A DNA stretch of 39,330 nt from Sphingobacteriia bacterium (GTDB taxonomy: Bacteria > Bacteroidota > Bacteroidia > NS11-12g > UBA955), in NCBI GenBank assembly GCA_021151535.1, contig JAGKXC010000008.1:1-39330 (forward strand). Direction: 5' to 3'. This document shows positions 7,512 through 16,401 of the stretch, piece after piece (the first letter of the stretch is position 1; every line of letters begins with the position of its first letter). The position numbers and the translations under genes were made by a program. The notes beneath the pieces were generated by a model. The model ran no database searches. It was not told the DNA's origin and worked only from the letters and a program-made list of their open reading frames with translations.

Positions 7512-9146
7512 TTAATAAGCAAAGAATTTGGTTGAGTAGTTACCTTTTTTGCCACTTAACTGTAAGTAGTAAATTCCAGGTAAAAGCGCATTAGATTCAA
7601 TGATGTTAATTTGATATGGGCCTGAATGAATAATTTTACCATTGGCGTCTAAAATTCTCACGGCTTCAATTTTTTCAGAAACAGCTGCCGAGCAATGAAT
7701 AGTAACAATATGATCTTTGGCGAATACCTGAAATGGATTGTTTGAGAAAGTCTGAATTGCATTTACTGGCACAGTACAAATAGGCGAACCTTTGTAATTA
7801 CTTTTGGTATAACCCGATGCGGTGTAAAATTCATAAGTATAAGCACCTTGAGAGGTCCATCCGTATTTTACAGTGTCTAGTCTGCCTGCAAGGGTGTAGG
7901 TTAATGTAAATCCATCTTTGGATGAATTCATGATGTTATGAGTGATAACCGCTCCTTTCAATGGCGTGAGTGCGGGTCTAACCCCTTTTGCTGCTGCTTG
8001 AGGAATAATCTGAAGGGTAGTGTCTTCCGTAACTTTACCTACCATGTTTTTAATCATGTATGGTGCACTGCTTGAGGTATGGTAATGATAAACGCCATCT
8101 TTGCCAAAATGACCGTGGTTAGTATCCAAAGTTGTCATATTGCTGCCATCGGATTCTTTGGCACCATAAATAGCAAAACCGTCTAATGCAAAAGCAATAG
8201 GAGAGGTAGTAGGAATGGTGTTGTATAAAATTGCAGGGGCGATATGATAATGATAATCATCGGCGCGGCCACTGTGGCCACCGAATTGGTCTAACTGCCC
8301 ATCAAGGAATGCATCCACACCGGTGTTTGTGTAAGGGTTGAAAATAGGAATGCCATTAACTGCAATGGCCACAGCGCCGCGCAAAAAATGCTTGTTGTTT
8401 ACCGGCACAGGTTGTGTTGCGATTACAGGGTTTAAGGGGATTGACCATGCGTTGCTGCCGATATAACACTGGGGAATTGGAACTTGCTGTTGCCAGCCGG
8501 TAATTCCAATCATGGTTTCATGATCTGGTAAACCCAATGATTCAACATAATAATAATTTGCGTCGCTGCGGGTGTTGATGGTTGGTTTGAAATACGAAAA
8601 TGCAGAATCCATAAAGCTGGTTCTGGTAGTAGATGCATATTTTCTTTGAGAAACAAATCGAAATCCCATAGAAAGAATGGCAGTTAACAAAATTACCGGC
8701 ATCGCAGTGTTTTTAATGGTTAGGTTACCATTTGTTTTAACTATGGCAAATACAATGATTAATGTTAAACCCAAACCCAATAAAACAATCAATTTATTCG
8801 AATTTGCTTCGCCTTTTAGCCCTGTTGCGCTAATCACTTGATTTTCATCATTGCTTTTGTTTATCCATGTTTGGTTGACCTGGTCAATGGCCTTCTGCCT
8901 TTGAATAATGTAATTTCTTTGCGATGGAATAATTTGTGTGATTGCAATTCTTGCAAGTTTGCCATCATTCCGTTCTACATAAAATGTGTCGTTTTTTAAT
9001 AAGAAAAAATGTCCCTGAACAGTTTTGCCAGATGTTGTTTTCCATTGAATACTAGCTGTTTCGATTGACCTTGCATCGTGTGCTAAAACCGATTGATTAA
9101 CAATCAGGAAAATGCCCAAAAGCAAAGTGAAGATTTTGTTTTTCAT
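7512..9146 (-). CDS. YHYH-domain protein with two internal transmembrane segments
   Basis: 544 residues. Order: signal peptide (residues 1-22, ending SVLAHD); a small beta domain 'IQWKTTSGKTVQGHFFLLKNDTFYVERNDG' resembling SHD1 domains; hydrophobic helices at about 118-136 and 149-164; the YHYH domain from about 195 to 420 with 'AVAIAVNGIPIFNP', the doubled motif YHYH (298-301) and YHYH (353-356), and 'FALDGFAIYG' between them; then a C-terminal beta module ending 'LLPGIYYLQLSGKKGNYSTKFFAY', like a T9SS sorting domain. The YHYH family is named for its conserved His-rich motif and is suspected of binding metal; no reaction is established. Gaps of 16 bp and 1 bp to the neighbours place it in the operon. 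Confidence 0.8.
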   Translation of the reverse strand: MKNKIFTLLLGIFLIVNQSVLAHDARSIETASIQWKTTSGKTVQGHFFLLKNDTFYVERNDGKLARIAITQIIPSQRNYIIQRQKAIDQVNQTWINKSNDENQVISATGLKGEANSNKLIVLLGLGLTLIIVFAIVKTNGNLTIKNTAMPVILLTAILSMGFRFVSQRKYASTTRTSFMDSAFSYFKPTINTRSDANYYYVESLGLPDHETMIGITGWQQQVPIPQCYIGSNAWSIPLNPVIATQPVPVNNKHFLRGAVAIAVNGIPIFNPYTNTGVDAFLDGQLDQFGGHSGRADDYHYHIAPAILYNTIPTTSPIAFALDGFAIYGAKESDGSNMTTLDTNHGHFGKDGVYHYHTSSSAPYMIKNMVGKVTEDTTLQIIPQAAAKGVRPALTPLKGAVITHNIMNSSKDGFTLTYTLAGRLDTVKYGWTSQGAYTYEFYTASGYTKSNYKGSPICTVPVNAIQTFSNNPFQVFAKDHIVTIHCSAAVSEKIEAVRILDANGKIIHSGPYQINIIESNALLPGIYYLQLSGKKGNYSTKFFAY

Positions 9147-9162
9147 GGCTGGGTAAATTAAA

Positions 9163-10887
9163 TTATTCGTTGTTAGGGGTAAGTATTAAAATTCCTGATT
9201 GTATATATCCTTTATTTGAGGAAACTCGATAAGTGTAAGTTCCCTGATTGCATAGTTGTTGTTGATCGTTTTTACGATCCCAATGTACGATGAAATCGCC
9301 AGGATTAAGCGATTGATTGTGAAAAAGTTGCTTCACTATCTCTCCGTTCATATTGATAATATCAATATTATAAAGGGCTGGTTGATTGATTTGTAATTTG
9401 AAATCTACAAAGGTTTTTGCGGGATTAGGATATACCAAGTTTTCAGCCTCTGTTTCATTCCACAAGATAGGCGTACTGGCGCTGAGTGTGTCGTAACAAC
9501 CGCCATTTTTAACAAAATAAAAAGCTGAAATGTCTTTATTCTTGCGGTTTGGCGTTTCATTTTTAGGCAAATAAACCCTTACATATTCTACTTTCGTTTC
9601 GGTAGGTGTAACTGTTACTCGCAAGTGGCCGCTGTTGGGTAGTATTACTCCTTCATGGTATCCGTATCCTTCGGCATAAGTTACAGTTGAAAAGTTGGGA
9701 TGGCTGGGTTGCGGAACTTCTTGGTAAACCAAACATTCCTTCTCCTGCTTACCAAAGAAATGATCATGACCATGAAAAAATATAGATACTTGATGTTCTT
9801 TCAAAAGTTCTTTAATGGGTTTGTACCAGCCCGGTCTGTTTGTGTTGAAGCCATAACTGCCATCGAGATTATCGCCACCCCATTCATATTTATCGGCGAA
9901 TTCCACACCCCCTCGTCCGTCTTTATCGCCCCCAATCAAATGGTGGCAGAATACGAATTTGAATTTGGCATCAGAAGATTCCAAAGTTTGTTTTAACCAA
10001 TTATATTGCGCAGCACCCAGCGTCCATCGCCAGCCATTCAAACTATCCGGTTTAACTTTCGTGTTCCAATAAGGATCCAAAACGACGAAAAGTGCATCGC
10101 CCCACGTCCATGAAAAATAGGCCTCACGGGTTCCAACAAATGGATAATGACTGGTATCGCCAGAATAAAATTGATTGCTGTTGGGATTCATGAAATACTT
10201 TTTCCTATCTACCGTTCCCCAAACGGCTACATTGTTCGCTTTGCCATTTAAATTCCAGCCGCTTTCGCCTTCATGATTTCCTATGGCGATATAAATCGGT
10301 ACTGAATGTCCGATGCTTTCATAATACCGTCTTAGTAAATGGCTGCGATAGGTAACAGTGTCGCGCGGTATGGTTTTGTTGGATAAGCGGAGTTTGTCCG
10401 ACATTAAAAAATCGCCCAAATCAATCATGAAATCGGGGTTGTCTTCGAGTTGGTTTTTAAGGCAGCGGTTGTACACGGCTGTATCGCTTTGTTCATCTAA
10501 ATGTGGATCTGCTTGGATGGTAAATACAAAGCTTGAACCGGGTGGCCGTTGAGTATGAAAAGTGTGAGTAGATCGATTTTGAATGTTGCCTGCGGATTGT
10601 TGGTATTCTAATCGATAGAAATACTGTGTATTAGGTGCTAAGTTAGAAACTACCAAAATTTCGGGTTGCCCGGGGAAAATGGTTGTCCAGGAGGTTGTTG
10701 AATTTAGGTTATTATACGCTGTTCCGTAAGAAACTCTAGCTTGGATGGTATCGGTGATTTCAAACTGTACAGATATTTCATTATCGGTAACCCTTCCCAA
10801 TAATTCATCATGTTTAAATAGTTGAGCAGATGAGGCCGATACAAGAAAATTAATTATTGCGAATATTGCGATTTTTTGGAGTTTCAT
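9163..10887 (-). CDS. Secreted calcineurin-like phosphoesterase with PAP-type N-domain and T9SS domain (copy B)
   Basis: 574 residues: signal peptide (1-21); fibronectin III-like 'purple acid phosphatase N' domain (about 25-113, 'LAPNTQYFYRL'); binuclear metallophosphatase domain with D127-P-H129, GD158-159, GNHE (203-206), 'FCHH' (314-316) and 'GHDH' (373-376); then 'VYPNPAKTFVDF' and a terminal sorting domain. The family hydrolyses phosphomono- or diesters. In true purple acid phosphatases the second motif is GDxxY, whose Tyr ligates iron; here it is GDFLM, so the metal site should not be purple and may use other metals. It is 8 bp from a paralogue with the same architecture, evidently a tandem duplication. 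It acts outside the cell or on its surface. Confidence 0.88.
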   Translation of the reverse strand: MKLQKIAIFAIINFLVSASSAQLFKHDELLGRVTDNEISVQFEITDTIQARVSYGTAYNNLNSTTSWTTIFPGQPEILVVSNLAPNTQYFYRLEYQQSAGNIQNRSTHTFHTQRPPGSSFVFTIQADPHLDEQSDTAVYNRCLKNQLEDNPDFMIDLGDFLMSDKLRLSNKTIPRDTVTYRSHLLRRYYESIGHSVPIYIAIGNHEGESGWNLNGKANNVAVWGTVDRKKYFMNPNSNQFYSGDTSHYPFVGTREAYFSWTWGDALFVVLDPYWNTKVKPDSLNGWRWTLGAAQYNWLKQTLESSDAKFKFVFCHHLIGGDKDGRGGVEFADKYEWGGDNLDGSYGFNTNRPGWYKPIKELLKEHQVSIFFHGHDHFFGKQEKECLVYQEVPQPSHPNFSTVTYAEGYGYHEGVILPNSGHLRVTVTPTETKVEYVRVYLPKNETPNRKNKDISAFYFVKNGGCYDTLSASTPILWNETEAENLVYPNPAKTFVDFKLQINQPALYNIDIINMNGEIVKQLFHNQSLNPGDFIVHWDRKNDQQQLCNQGTYTYRVSSNKGYIQSGILILTPNNE

Positions 10888-10895
10888 GAGGTGGT

Positions 10896-12614
10896 TTAAT
10901 TGGGCGTTTTAATAAATTTAGACTGAATATTTTGTCCGTTAATATGGGCTTTTACAACATAAATGCCTGAAGGGAAATGGGCAATATTCAATGCGGTTTC
11001 TGAAGTGCTGGTAATTAATTTTCCTGTTAAATCGTAAATTTCTAAAACGGGACTAGTACTATAGGAAATATTTTGAATTGAATTGTGCGTCGGCAGACTT
11101 GGTAAATCAAAGTTGATCAAATTAGCAGCTGGATTGGGGTATATTTTAAAGGTGGAATTAGATTTTGGATTTTGTTCCCCCAATGCAGAGCAATCTCCAA
11201 TGTTGTATTCGAAAACCACATGGTTGTTTTTTTGGTTTACAGCGTTGGTGTCCTTGGGTAAAAATGCACTCATGTAGGCAACTTTTACACAAGATGGGGA
11301 TACAGTAACGGTTAAATGTCCGCTCCCTGCCAATGTATCTTGTGTGTAAGCATCCGCATTGGCCAATTTTCCAATCATATAAGTTGAATCGCTGGGCATG
11401 GGAAGTGCTTGATAAATTACTCCGTCCATGGTTTCATGAGCAAAAACGTGGTCGTGCCCTTGAAAGAAAATGTTCACACCATTGTCTACGAATAATTGAT
11501 GGATGGGTTTGCTCCAACCTGGGCGTTTGTTTTTGAAATTGTTTTGTCCTTTAGAATCATTGCCACCCCATTCAAATAATTTAGCTTGTTTAATTCCGCC
11601 TCTACCCTGCCCGGAAATATGGTGTGCAAAGACGAATTTGAATTTAGAGGTATCTTTTTCGAGCGTACTTTTTAGCCATTGGTATTGCGGTTCACCCAGT
11701 GTCCAAGACCATCCACCTGGTTTTGCAGAGGTATCACACTGATCGCGGTAAACATCTAAAACCACGAATAAAGCATCGCCCCATTTCCATGCATAATAAT
11801 TCTCTGGATAGCCGATTCCCCAATTTTCTTGCTGCGTATTTCCGCTGTAAAAGCTATTGGGTGAAGGGTTTGGATAATACAATTGTCGGTATTTTGTTGC
11901 GTAAAATGCCATGTTATTACCTGGATTTTGGTTGAGGTAGTAATCCATTTCTCCTTCATGATTTCCCAAGCAAACGTAAAAAGGTATGGAGTGGGTAATT
12001 TTTCCTAAAATCGGGCGATATTGTTCGTGCAAATTATCTATTTCTTGCTCTGTAATTGTGTTTGGGTAATGATCGTCACCGAAAATATCGCCTAATGTTA
12101 ACATGAAATCAGGATTGGCAGCGGCCTGGTTTTTTAAGCAAATATCATATAGGTTTCGAACACCTTTTTTATCGTATAAATGCTCGTCGGCTTCTACTGT
12201 AAACGTAAAAGTTTCTCCATTTGTGCGCTGAGTGCGGAAGTGGAATTCGCTGGAAGTTGTGAAGTTGGATGCAGGTTGAAATTTATATTGAACTTTGTAG
12301 AAATAGAGTTGATTGCTGAGAAGATTTTTTAATTCTATTTCACTCGGGAAAACGGATGTAGTTGTAAATGTATCTGTATTTTGATTCAATGAACTTGCGT
12401 TTGTGCCATATTGGATATAGAAGTTGGCCGACTGTTTAAATAAAATACTAACGGTGATTGAGTTGTTGGTTGGGCGGCCTAGGATAATGTTAAAATCTTG
12501 CGCGTCAGCAACTTGAGAAGAGAAGTAAGTGGCTAAAAAAAGCAATGAAGTAATAGGGCGATTGAAGTTAATATGTAAAAAATACATTAACTGCGACTTT
12601 ATTTTCGTGTTCAT
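10896..12614 (-). CDS. Secreted calcineurin-like phosphoesterase with PAP-type N-domain and T9SS domain (copy A)
   Basis: 572 residues, first gene of the operon. N-terminal signal (hydrophobic 'PITSLLFLATYFSSQVADAQ', about 20-39); fibronectin-like domain (about 43-130); catalytic motifs D143-E-H145, GD175-176, GNHE (217-220), 'FAHH' (329-332) and 'GHDH' (386-389); linker; 'IYPNPAANLINFDL' and a T9SS terminal module. Motif two reads GDIFG, again without the PAP tyrosine. It shares long blocks with copy B, such as 'WGDALFVVLD', 'GRGG' and 'RPGW.KPI'. The first metal motif differs between copies (DPH versus DEH), which hints at diverged substrate or metal preference. Substrate unknown; phosphate scavenging from organic phosphates is plausible but unproven. 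Confidence 0.88.
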   Translation of the reverse strand: MNTKIKSQLMYFLHINFNRPITSLLFLATYFSSQVADAQDFNIILGRPTNNSITVSILFKQSANFYIQYGTNASSLNQNTDTFTTTSVFPSEIELKNLLSNQLYFYKVQYKFQPASNFTTSSEFHFRTQRTNGETFTFTVEADEHLYDKKGVRNLYDICLKNQAAANPDFMLTLGDIFGDDHYPNTITEQEIDNLHEQYRPILGKITHSIPFYVCLGNHEGEMDYYLNQNPGNNMAFYATKYRQLYYPNPSPNSFYSGNTQQENWGIGYPENYYAWKWGDALFVVLDVYRDQCDTSAKPGGWSWTLGEPQYQWLKSTLEKDTSKFKFVFAHHISGQGRGGIKQAKLFEWGGNDSKGQNNFKNKRPGWSKPIHQLFVDNGVNIFFQGHDHVFAHETMDGVIYQALPMPSDSTYMIGKLANADAYTQDTLAGSGHLTVTVSPSCVKVAYMSAFLPKDTNAVNQKNNHVVFEYNIGDCSALGEQNPKSNSTFKIYPNPAANLINFDLPSLPTHNSIQNISYSTSPVLEIYDLTGKLITSTSETALNIAHFPSGIYVVKAHINGQNIQSKFIKTPN

Positions 12615-12800
12615 CAGTACGTTAGACGATGAAAAAAGTGTAAAGTTTAAAGGTGTATGAAAAATTTCAATAAAATTTGAGTATGTGTGGAATGATTACC
12701 TGAAAATAGGTGTTTTAGAAAATCGACTGGCGATTTAAAAAGATGATGTAATATTTTTTTGGTTTTTGATACGGGTCAGAGGGTGGTTGGATTTAAAATG

Positions 12801-12830
12801 AAAAAAGGTTGCCAACTGACAACCTTTTTT
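12801..12830 (-). terminator. Terminator after tRNA-His
   Basis: AAAAAAGGTTG (12801-12811), 8-nt loop, CAACCTTTTTT (12820-12830). It lies 7 bp beyond the CCA end of the minus-strand tRNA and ends in a T-run on that strand. The rest of 12615-12800, upstream of the phosphoesterase operon, shows no gene. Confidence 0.75.
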
Positions 12831-12837
12831 TAATTTT

Positions 12838-12915
12838 TGGGGCGATTAACCGGATTCGAACCGGCGACCCCCAGTGCCACAAACTGGTGCTCTAACCTAC
12901 TGAGCTATAACCGCC
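12838..12915 (-). tRNA. tRNA-His (anticodon GTG), with encoded G-1 and CCA
   Basis: A full cloverleaf reads on the minus strand. The acceptor stem is GCGGTTA / TAATCGC (one G-T pair), preceded by G-1 at 12915 opposite C73 at 12841, the histidine-specific extra pair. D arm GCTC-9 nt-GAGC; anticodon arm CCAGT-TTGTGGC-ACTGG with GTG at 34-36; T arm GCCGG-TTCGAAT-CCGGT. The bases after C73 are CCA, so the 3' end is encoded. The acceptor/3' end contains one copy of the over-represented GGGCGAT word. Confidence 0.95.
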
Positions 12916-12928
12916 ATTTAAAGGACTG

Positions 12929-12959
12929 CGAAATTAGTATTTTTTTGGATTTATTGCAA
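12929..12959 (-). promoter_or_regulatory. Possible promoter of tRNA-His
   Basis: Minus strand: TTG (12957-12959), 20 bp, TAATTTCG (12929-12936), one mismatch from TAnnTTTG, 13 bp upstream of the mature tRNA 5' end. Confidence 0.35.
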
Positions 12960-12997
12960 CAAGGTAAAAAGACTTTGCAAAAATTACTAGGAATTTC

Positions 12998-13026
12998 TTT
13001 CAATGCGAAACTTACATGTACTTTTG
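12998..13026 (+). promoter_or_regulatory. Promoter of the glycan cluster
   Basis: TTTC (12998-13001), 17 bp, TACTTTTG (13019-13026). The start point would fall at about 13031-13034, on or next to the ATG at 13031. That excludes an ATG at 13016 as start and suggests a leaderless or very short-leader message. Confidence 0.4.
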
Positions 13027-13030
13027 TTGT

Positions 13031-14419
13031 ATGCAAAAAAATCCGCGCATTTGGTGGTTATGTGGTTGGTTCCCAGCGAACTCATCCCCATTGGCGGGTA
13101 ATTTTATATGGCGGCATGCACAGGCTGTTTGGAGAAACTTTAGGTCTACGGAATTGATATTATTTCATTTCCCTACCTATTTCTGGGGGCAATTGCCGCC
13201 AAAACCTGTGGGAGATGAATGGGGTGAATGGGTAATTGATACGCGATATTCTTTAAATTATGGGTATCGTTGGCAGGAGAAAAGATCAACGGTAGAAGAA
13301 ACAAAAGCGCACGAAGTGAATTCAGGTCAATTAAAATGGGTGGATTCAAATGAGGTTAATAGTTCAAATGCAATGTTACTTTATTTTAGGCCGGTGGTTC
13401 AGTTTCGTAGTAAATACTTATTGTCGATTAATTTTTTCTATTATACGTTTATTGTTATTTATCGGCTGATGCGCATGAATGCGCTACTTGGAAAACCGAA
13501 GGTAGTGCATTTGCATGTTGCGGATAAGATTGGAATGCCATTTTGGATAACTCAAAAATTGATTTGGGCAAAGGTTAGTGCATACTATACTGAGCATTGG
13601 GCAATTTTTGGAACGCCGGTGCAAGATCGATATGAGAAGCGCAATGCTGTTTTTCGATTTTATTATAAAAAGGTTTGGGCGAATATTGATGTAGCTGCGA
13701 GTATCTCAGTATTTACTCATCAATGGATGCAGCGCACATTTCATGAGGCAAAGCAAATGATATTTTTGCCAAATGTGGTGAATACCGAACAGTTTAAGTA
13801 TAACAGTGATTCTTTTTCCTCTAGTAAGGACTTTTTACATGTTTCGAATTTTGAAAAAAGGAAACGTGTATTGGAAATAATCGCCGCATTTCAATATTGG
13901 AAAGAATATCTAGTTTCTGAAAACACAGAAAAGGTTAAATTGAGATTGGTTGGGGCCGACAAGGATTTGTTGGAGAGACAGCTTGCGGCATTAGTAGATC
14001 AAGGTTTTTTGATAAACGGGAAGTGGCAAAAGATAGATTTACATGACGTTAATTTGGTTTGGATGGGGAAATTATCGTCTGAGATAGTAGCGCAACAGAT
14101 GCAACAATCTAAGGCATTGATATTGTTTTCTACCGCGGAGAATGCACCATGTGTTATCTCTGAAGCGTTATGTTCTGGGTTGCCAGTGATTAGTAATAAA
14201 CTAGCGGCAATTCCTGAAATGATAATCGATGGTGAGAATGGGTTACTGATAGATGACAGTATTGAAGATTTGGTTACTGCAATTCATGGAATTATGAGAA
14301 AAGATGATTATGATCGGAAACATATTTCCATTGCCGCTAAGAAGAATTATTATTCTGAGAATGTTGTTACGGAATTGATACAGTCTTACAAGGAAGTTAT
14401 TGATGGAGGGAAAAGCTGA
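13031..14419 (+). CDS. Glycosyltransferase family 4
   Basis: 462 residues from ATG 13031. An earlier in-frame ATG (13016) lies upstream of the presumed -7 box, and the family normally begins as this one does, with 'WWLCGWFPANSSPLAGNFIWRHAQAV'. GT-B fold: N-terminal acceptor half with 'HLHVADKIG' and 'YYTEHWAIF'; C-terminal nucleotide-sugar half beginning 'FLPNVVNTEQF', with 'FLHVSNFEKRKRVLEIIAAF', 'LVGADKD' and the EX7E-like donor motif 'APCVISEALCSGLPVISNKLAAIPEMI', then 'ENGLLID'. It transfers a sugar from a nucleotide-sugar to a growing surface glycan on the cytoplasmic face. It shares the base sequence TGATG with asnB, so the two are coupled. Confidence 0.9.
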   Translation: MQKNPRIWWLCGWFPANSSPLAGNFIWRHAQAVWRNFRSTELILFHFPTYFWGQLPPKPVGDEWGEWVIDTRYSLNYGYRWQEKRSTVEETKAHEVNSGQLKWVDSNEVNSSNAMLLYFRPVVQFRSKYLLSINFFYYTFIVIYRLMRMNALLGKPKVVHLHVADKIGMPFWITQKLIWAKVSAYYTEHWAIFGTPVQDRYEKRNAVFRFYYKKVWANIDVAASISVFTHQWMQRTFHEAKQMIFLPNVVNTEQFKYNSDSFSSSKDFLHVSNFEKRKRVLEIIAAFQYWKEYLVSENTEKVKLRLVGADKDLLERQLAALVDQGFLINGKWQKIDLHDVNLVWMGKLSSEIVAQQMQQSKALILFSTAENAPCVISEALCSGLPVISNKLAAIPEMIIDGENGLLIDDSIEDLVTAIHGIMRKDDYDRKHISIAAKKNYYSENVVTELIQSYKEVIDGGKS

Positions 14420-16362
14420 TGTGCGGAATTGCTGGATTTTTTTGGGGTGGTAATTTGGTTATTTCGGAGAATGAGTTAAAATCCATGGTTAAATCCATGG
14501 ATTTTGCGATGATGCATCGAGGACCGGATGCTCACAGTTGGAAGCAGGTTGATCATGAAGGTGTATTGATCCATAGGCGATTGTCGATTTTGGGTTTAGG
14601 TTCAGAAGGAAATCAGCCAATGATATCAAAATGCGGCAGATATGAGTTGGTTTATAATGGAGAGATTTTCAATTATAAGGAGTTAGCAAAACAATATGGT
14701 TTTGAAAATGTAACTGGAACAGATTCGGAGATTTTGTTGCAGGGATGGATCGCCAAGGGGATTGATTTTGTAAAAGAATTAGATGGTTTTTTTGCCTTTG
14801 CAGTATGGGATCGTGTAGAAGAACAATTGGTGTTGGTTAGAGATAAAACAGGAGTAAAGCCATGTTATTATTCGGTTATAAATGGTGGGATTGGTGGATC
14901 GGCAGAAGGTTTTGTTTTTGGTAGTGAAGAGTGGAGTGTGGTGAAAGGGCTGAAGGTTATGGGAGTTGAGATCGTTCCAAATAGTGGGTATGCAGAGTGT
15001 TTTTTGAAAAAAGGAGATACCGATTCAAAGGAATTGTTTGTTGGTGTACAAGAGGTAACGAAGGGAAGTTATTTGTGTTGTAAAAAAACGGTTTCTGGTT
15101 GGCAGATTAATGAAAAAAAGTGGTTTGCTTTGAATTATTTGCCTTGGAAGGATTTGTTTGAAAAGGGAAAACGGGATTGGCAAGAATTGTTGATAAATGA
15201 GCCAAGATATAGGGATTTAAAGGGTGTTTTTAATGATGATGAGTTTGAGCGTTCGGGAGATGGGGAAGCATATTTGTTAAATAGTTTCTTGCATTTAAGT
15301 GTTGCTAGGCGATTGCGTAGTCATGTTCCAATTGGTTTTGCGGTAAGTGGGGGATTGGATAGTGCTATTTTGGTGGCAATTGCAAACAAGTTGATGGAGT
15401 TTAGCGGTACCAAACCAAAAGTTTTTAGTGTACAATCGCGGAATGAATCAGGGGATGAATCGCTGTGGCAGCAGATGGTGGTTAATCATATTGGAGCAGA
15501 ATGGATTGTTGTTGAAACCGATACTTTTGGAGCGGAAATTTTAGATAATTTTATTAATAAAACTAGAAGGCCGCCGGTACATTGGAATAATTTGGCTCAT
15601 TTCGCCCTATGCAAAGCCGTGAAAGAAAGTGGTGTAACGGTTTTATTTAATGGTCAAGGAGCGGATGAAATTTTTGCGGGTTATCCGCATTACTATGCTC
15701 AGCAGTTGTTTAGGGAATTTAATAGTTTGGTGGCTGTTAGGGGAAAATGGCCACAACCTTTTGGTGTGATACTTTGGCAAAGGATAAAGCATGGTTTAAA
15801 AGTTTTACTGGGAAGAGAAAAGCATTATCCAAAATTTTTGCAATCACGATTGGAACAGGATTATTTTGGTAGTCGATTGAATCAATTGTTGCGTTTTGAA
15901 GATCGCAATGGGATGGCGTTTTCTTTGGAGTCGAGAAATCCATTCGCCGATGATCAATATTTATTTAATTGGATTGGTTCTTATGGTTTAAACGATGCTG
16001 ACGGGGAGGCTTGGAATCTCCAAGGTGAATTATCGGAAAGGCTATGGAATGGATTAAGCAAAGGGGTGTTGCGCAGGGTGGCTAACCATTATTTGCCGGC
16101 GAATTTGGTTAACAGGTTAGATAAAAAAGGCTTTACAGTGGCTGATGCAAAATTAACACACCGCCATCAGCAAAAATGGGTTGAAGATATTCAAGATTAT
16201 GTAACATTTTTTGGTAAAACTGGCCAAGATAAATTAAGCGAGCAATTAAAAGGAATTTTAGTAGAGATAAAAAAATCAATTCAACGAAATGATTTTAATC
16301 GAACATTTAAATTAATATCGTGGTCGAAATATCTCATTTATCTTAATAAGAACTTGTCCTGA
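14419..16362 (+). CDS. asnB: Asparagine synthase-like amidotransferase (glutamine-hydrolysing)
   Basis: 647 residues. N-terminal class II glutaminase: 'MCGIAGFF' with the nucleophile Cys2, 'HRGPDAHSW', 'RRLSILGL', 'NGEIFNYKEL' and 'GTDSE'. C-terminal synthetase: PP-loop 'AVSGGLDSAILVAI' (SGGLDS at 310-315), 'NGQGADEIFAGYPHYY', 'GMAFSLESRNPFADD' and 'KKGFTVADAKL'. The canonical enzyme makes asparagine from aspartate, glutamine and ATP. Homologues in polysaccharide loci, as here between a GT4 and a flippase, are thought to amidate sugar acids or related acceptors, so the true acceptor may not be aspartate. It overlaps the GT4 gene by 1 bp; the flippase starts 39 bp after it. Confidence 0.85.
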   Translation: MCGIAGFFWGGNLVISENELKSMVKSMDFAMMHRGPDAHSWKQVDHEGVLIHRRLSILGLGSEGNQPMISKCGRYELVYNGEIFNYKELAKQYGFENVTGTDSEILLQGWIAKGIDFVKELDGFFAFAVWDRVEEQLVLVRDKTGVKPCYYSVINGGIGGSAEGFVFGSEEWSVVKGLKVMGVEIVPNSGYAECFLKKGDTDSKELFVGVQEVTKGSYLCCKKTVSGWQINEKKWFALNYLPWKDLFEKGKRDWQELLINEPRYRDLKGVFNDDEFERSGDGEAYLLNSFLHLSVARRLRSHVPIGFAVSGGLDSAILVAIANKLMEFSGTKPKVFSVQSRNESGDESLWQQMVVNHIGAEWIVVETDTFGAEILDNFINKTRRPPVHWNNLAHFALCKAVKESGVTVLFNGQGADEIFAGYPHYYAQQLFREFNSLVAVRGKWPQPFGVILWQRIKHGLKVLLGREKHYPKFLQSRLEQDYFGSRLNQLLRFEDRNGMAFSLESRNPFADDQYLFNWIGSYGLNDADGEAWNLQGELSERLWNGLSKGVLRRVANHYLPANLVNRLDKKGFTVADAKLTHRHQQKWVEDIQDYVTFFGKTGQDKLSEQLKGILVEIKKSIQRNDFNRTFKLISWSKYLIYLNKNLS

Positions 16363-16401
16363 TATTTGGAGAAGATAATATAGATTGCGAGTGAAAATCA
16401 A

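Noticed and set aside
9700..9996. 98-codon plus-strand frame opposite the phosphoesterase
   Set aside because: It is antisense to the conserved GHDH and HH motif region with no coding features of its own.
12837..13157. Plus-strand frame of 106 codons starting in the tRNA region
   Set aside because: It runs antisense through tRNA-His and then out of frame with the glycosyltransferase gene; the peptide beginning 'GRLTGFEPATPSATN' is the well-known mistranslation of an antisense tRNA.
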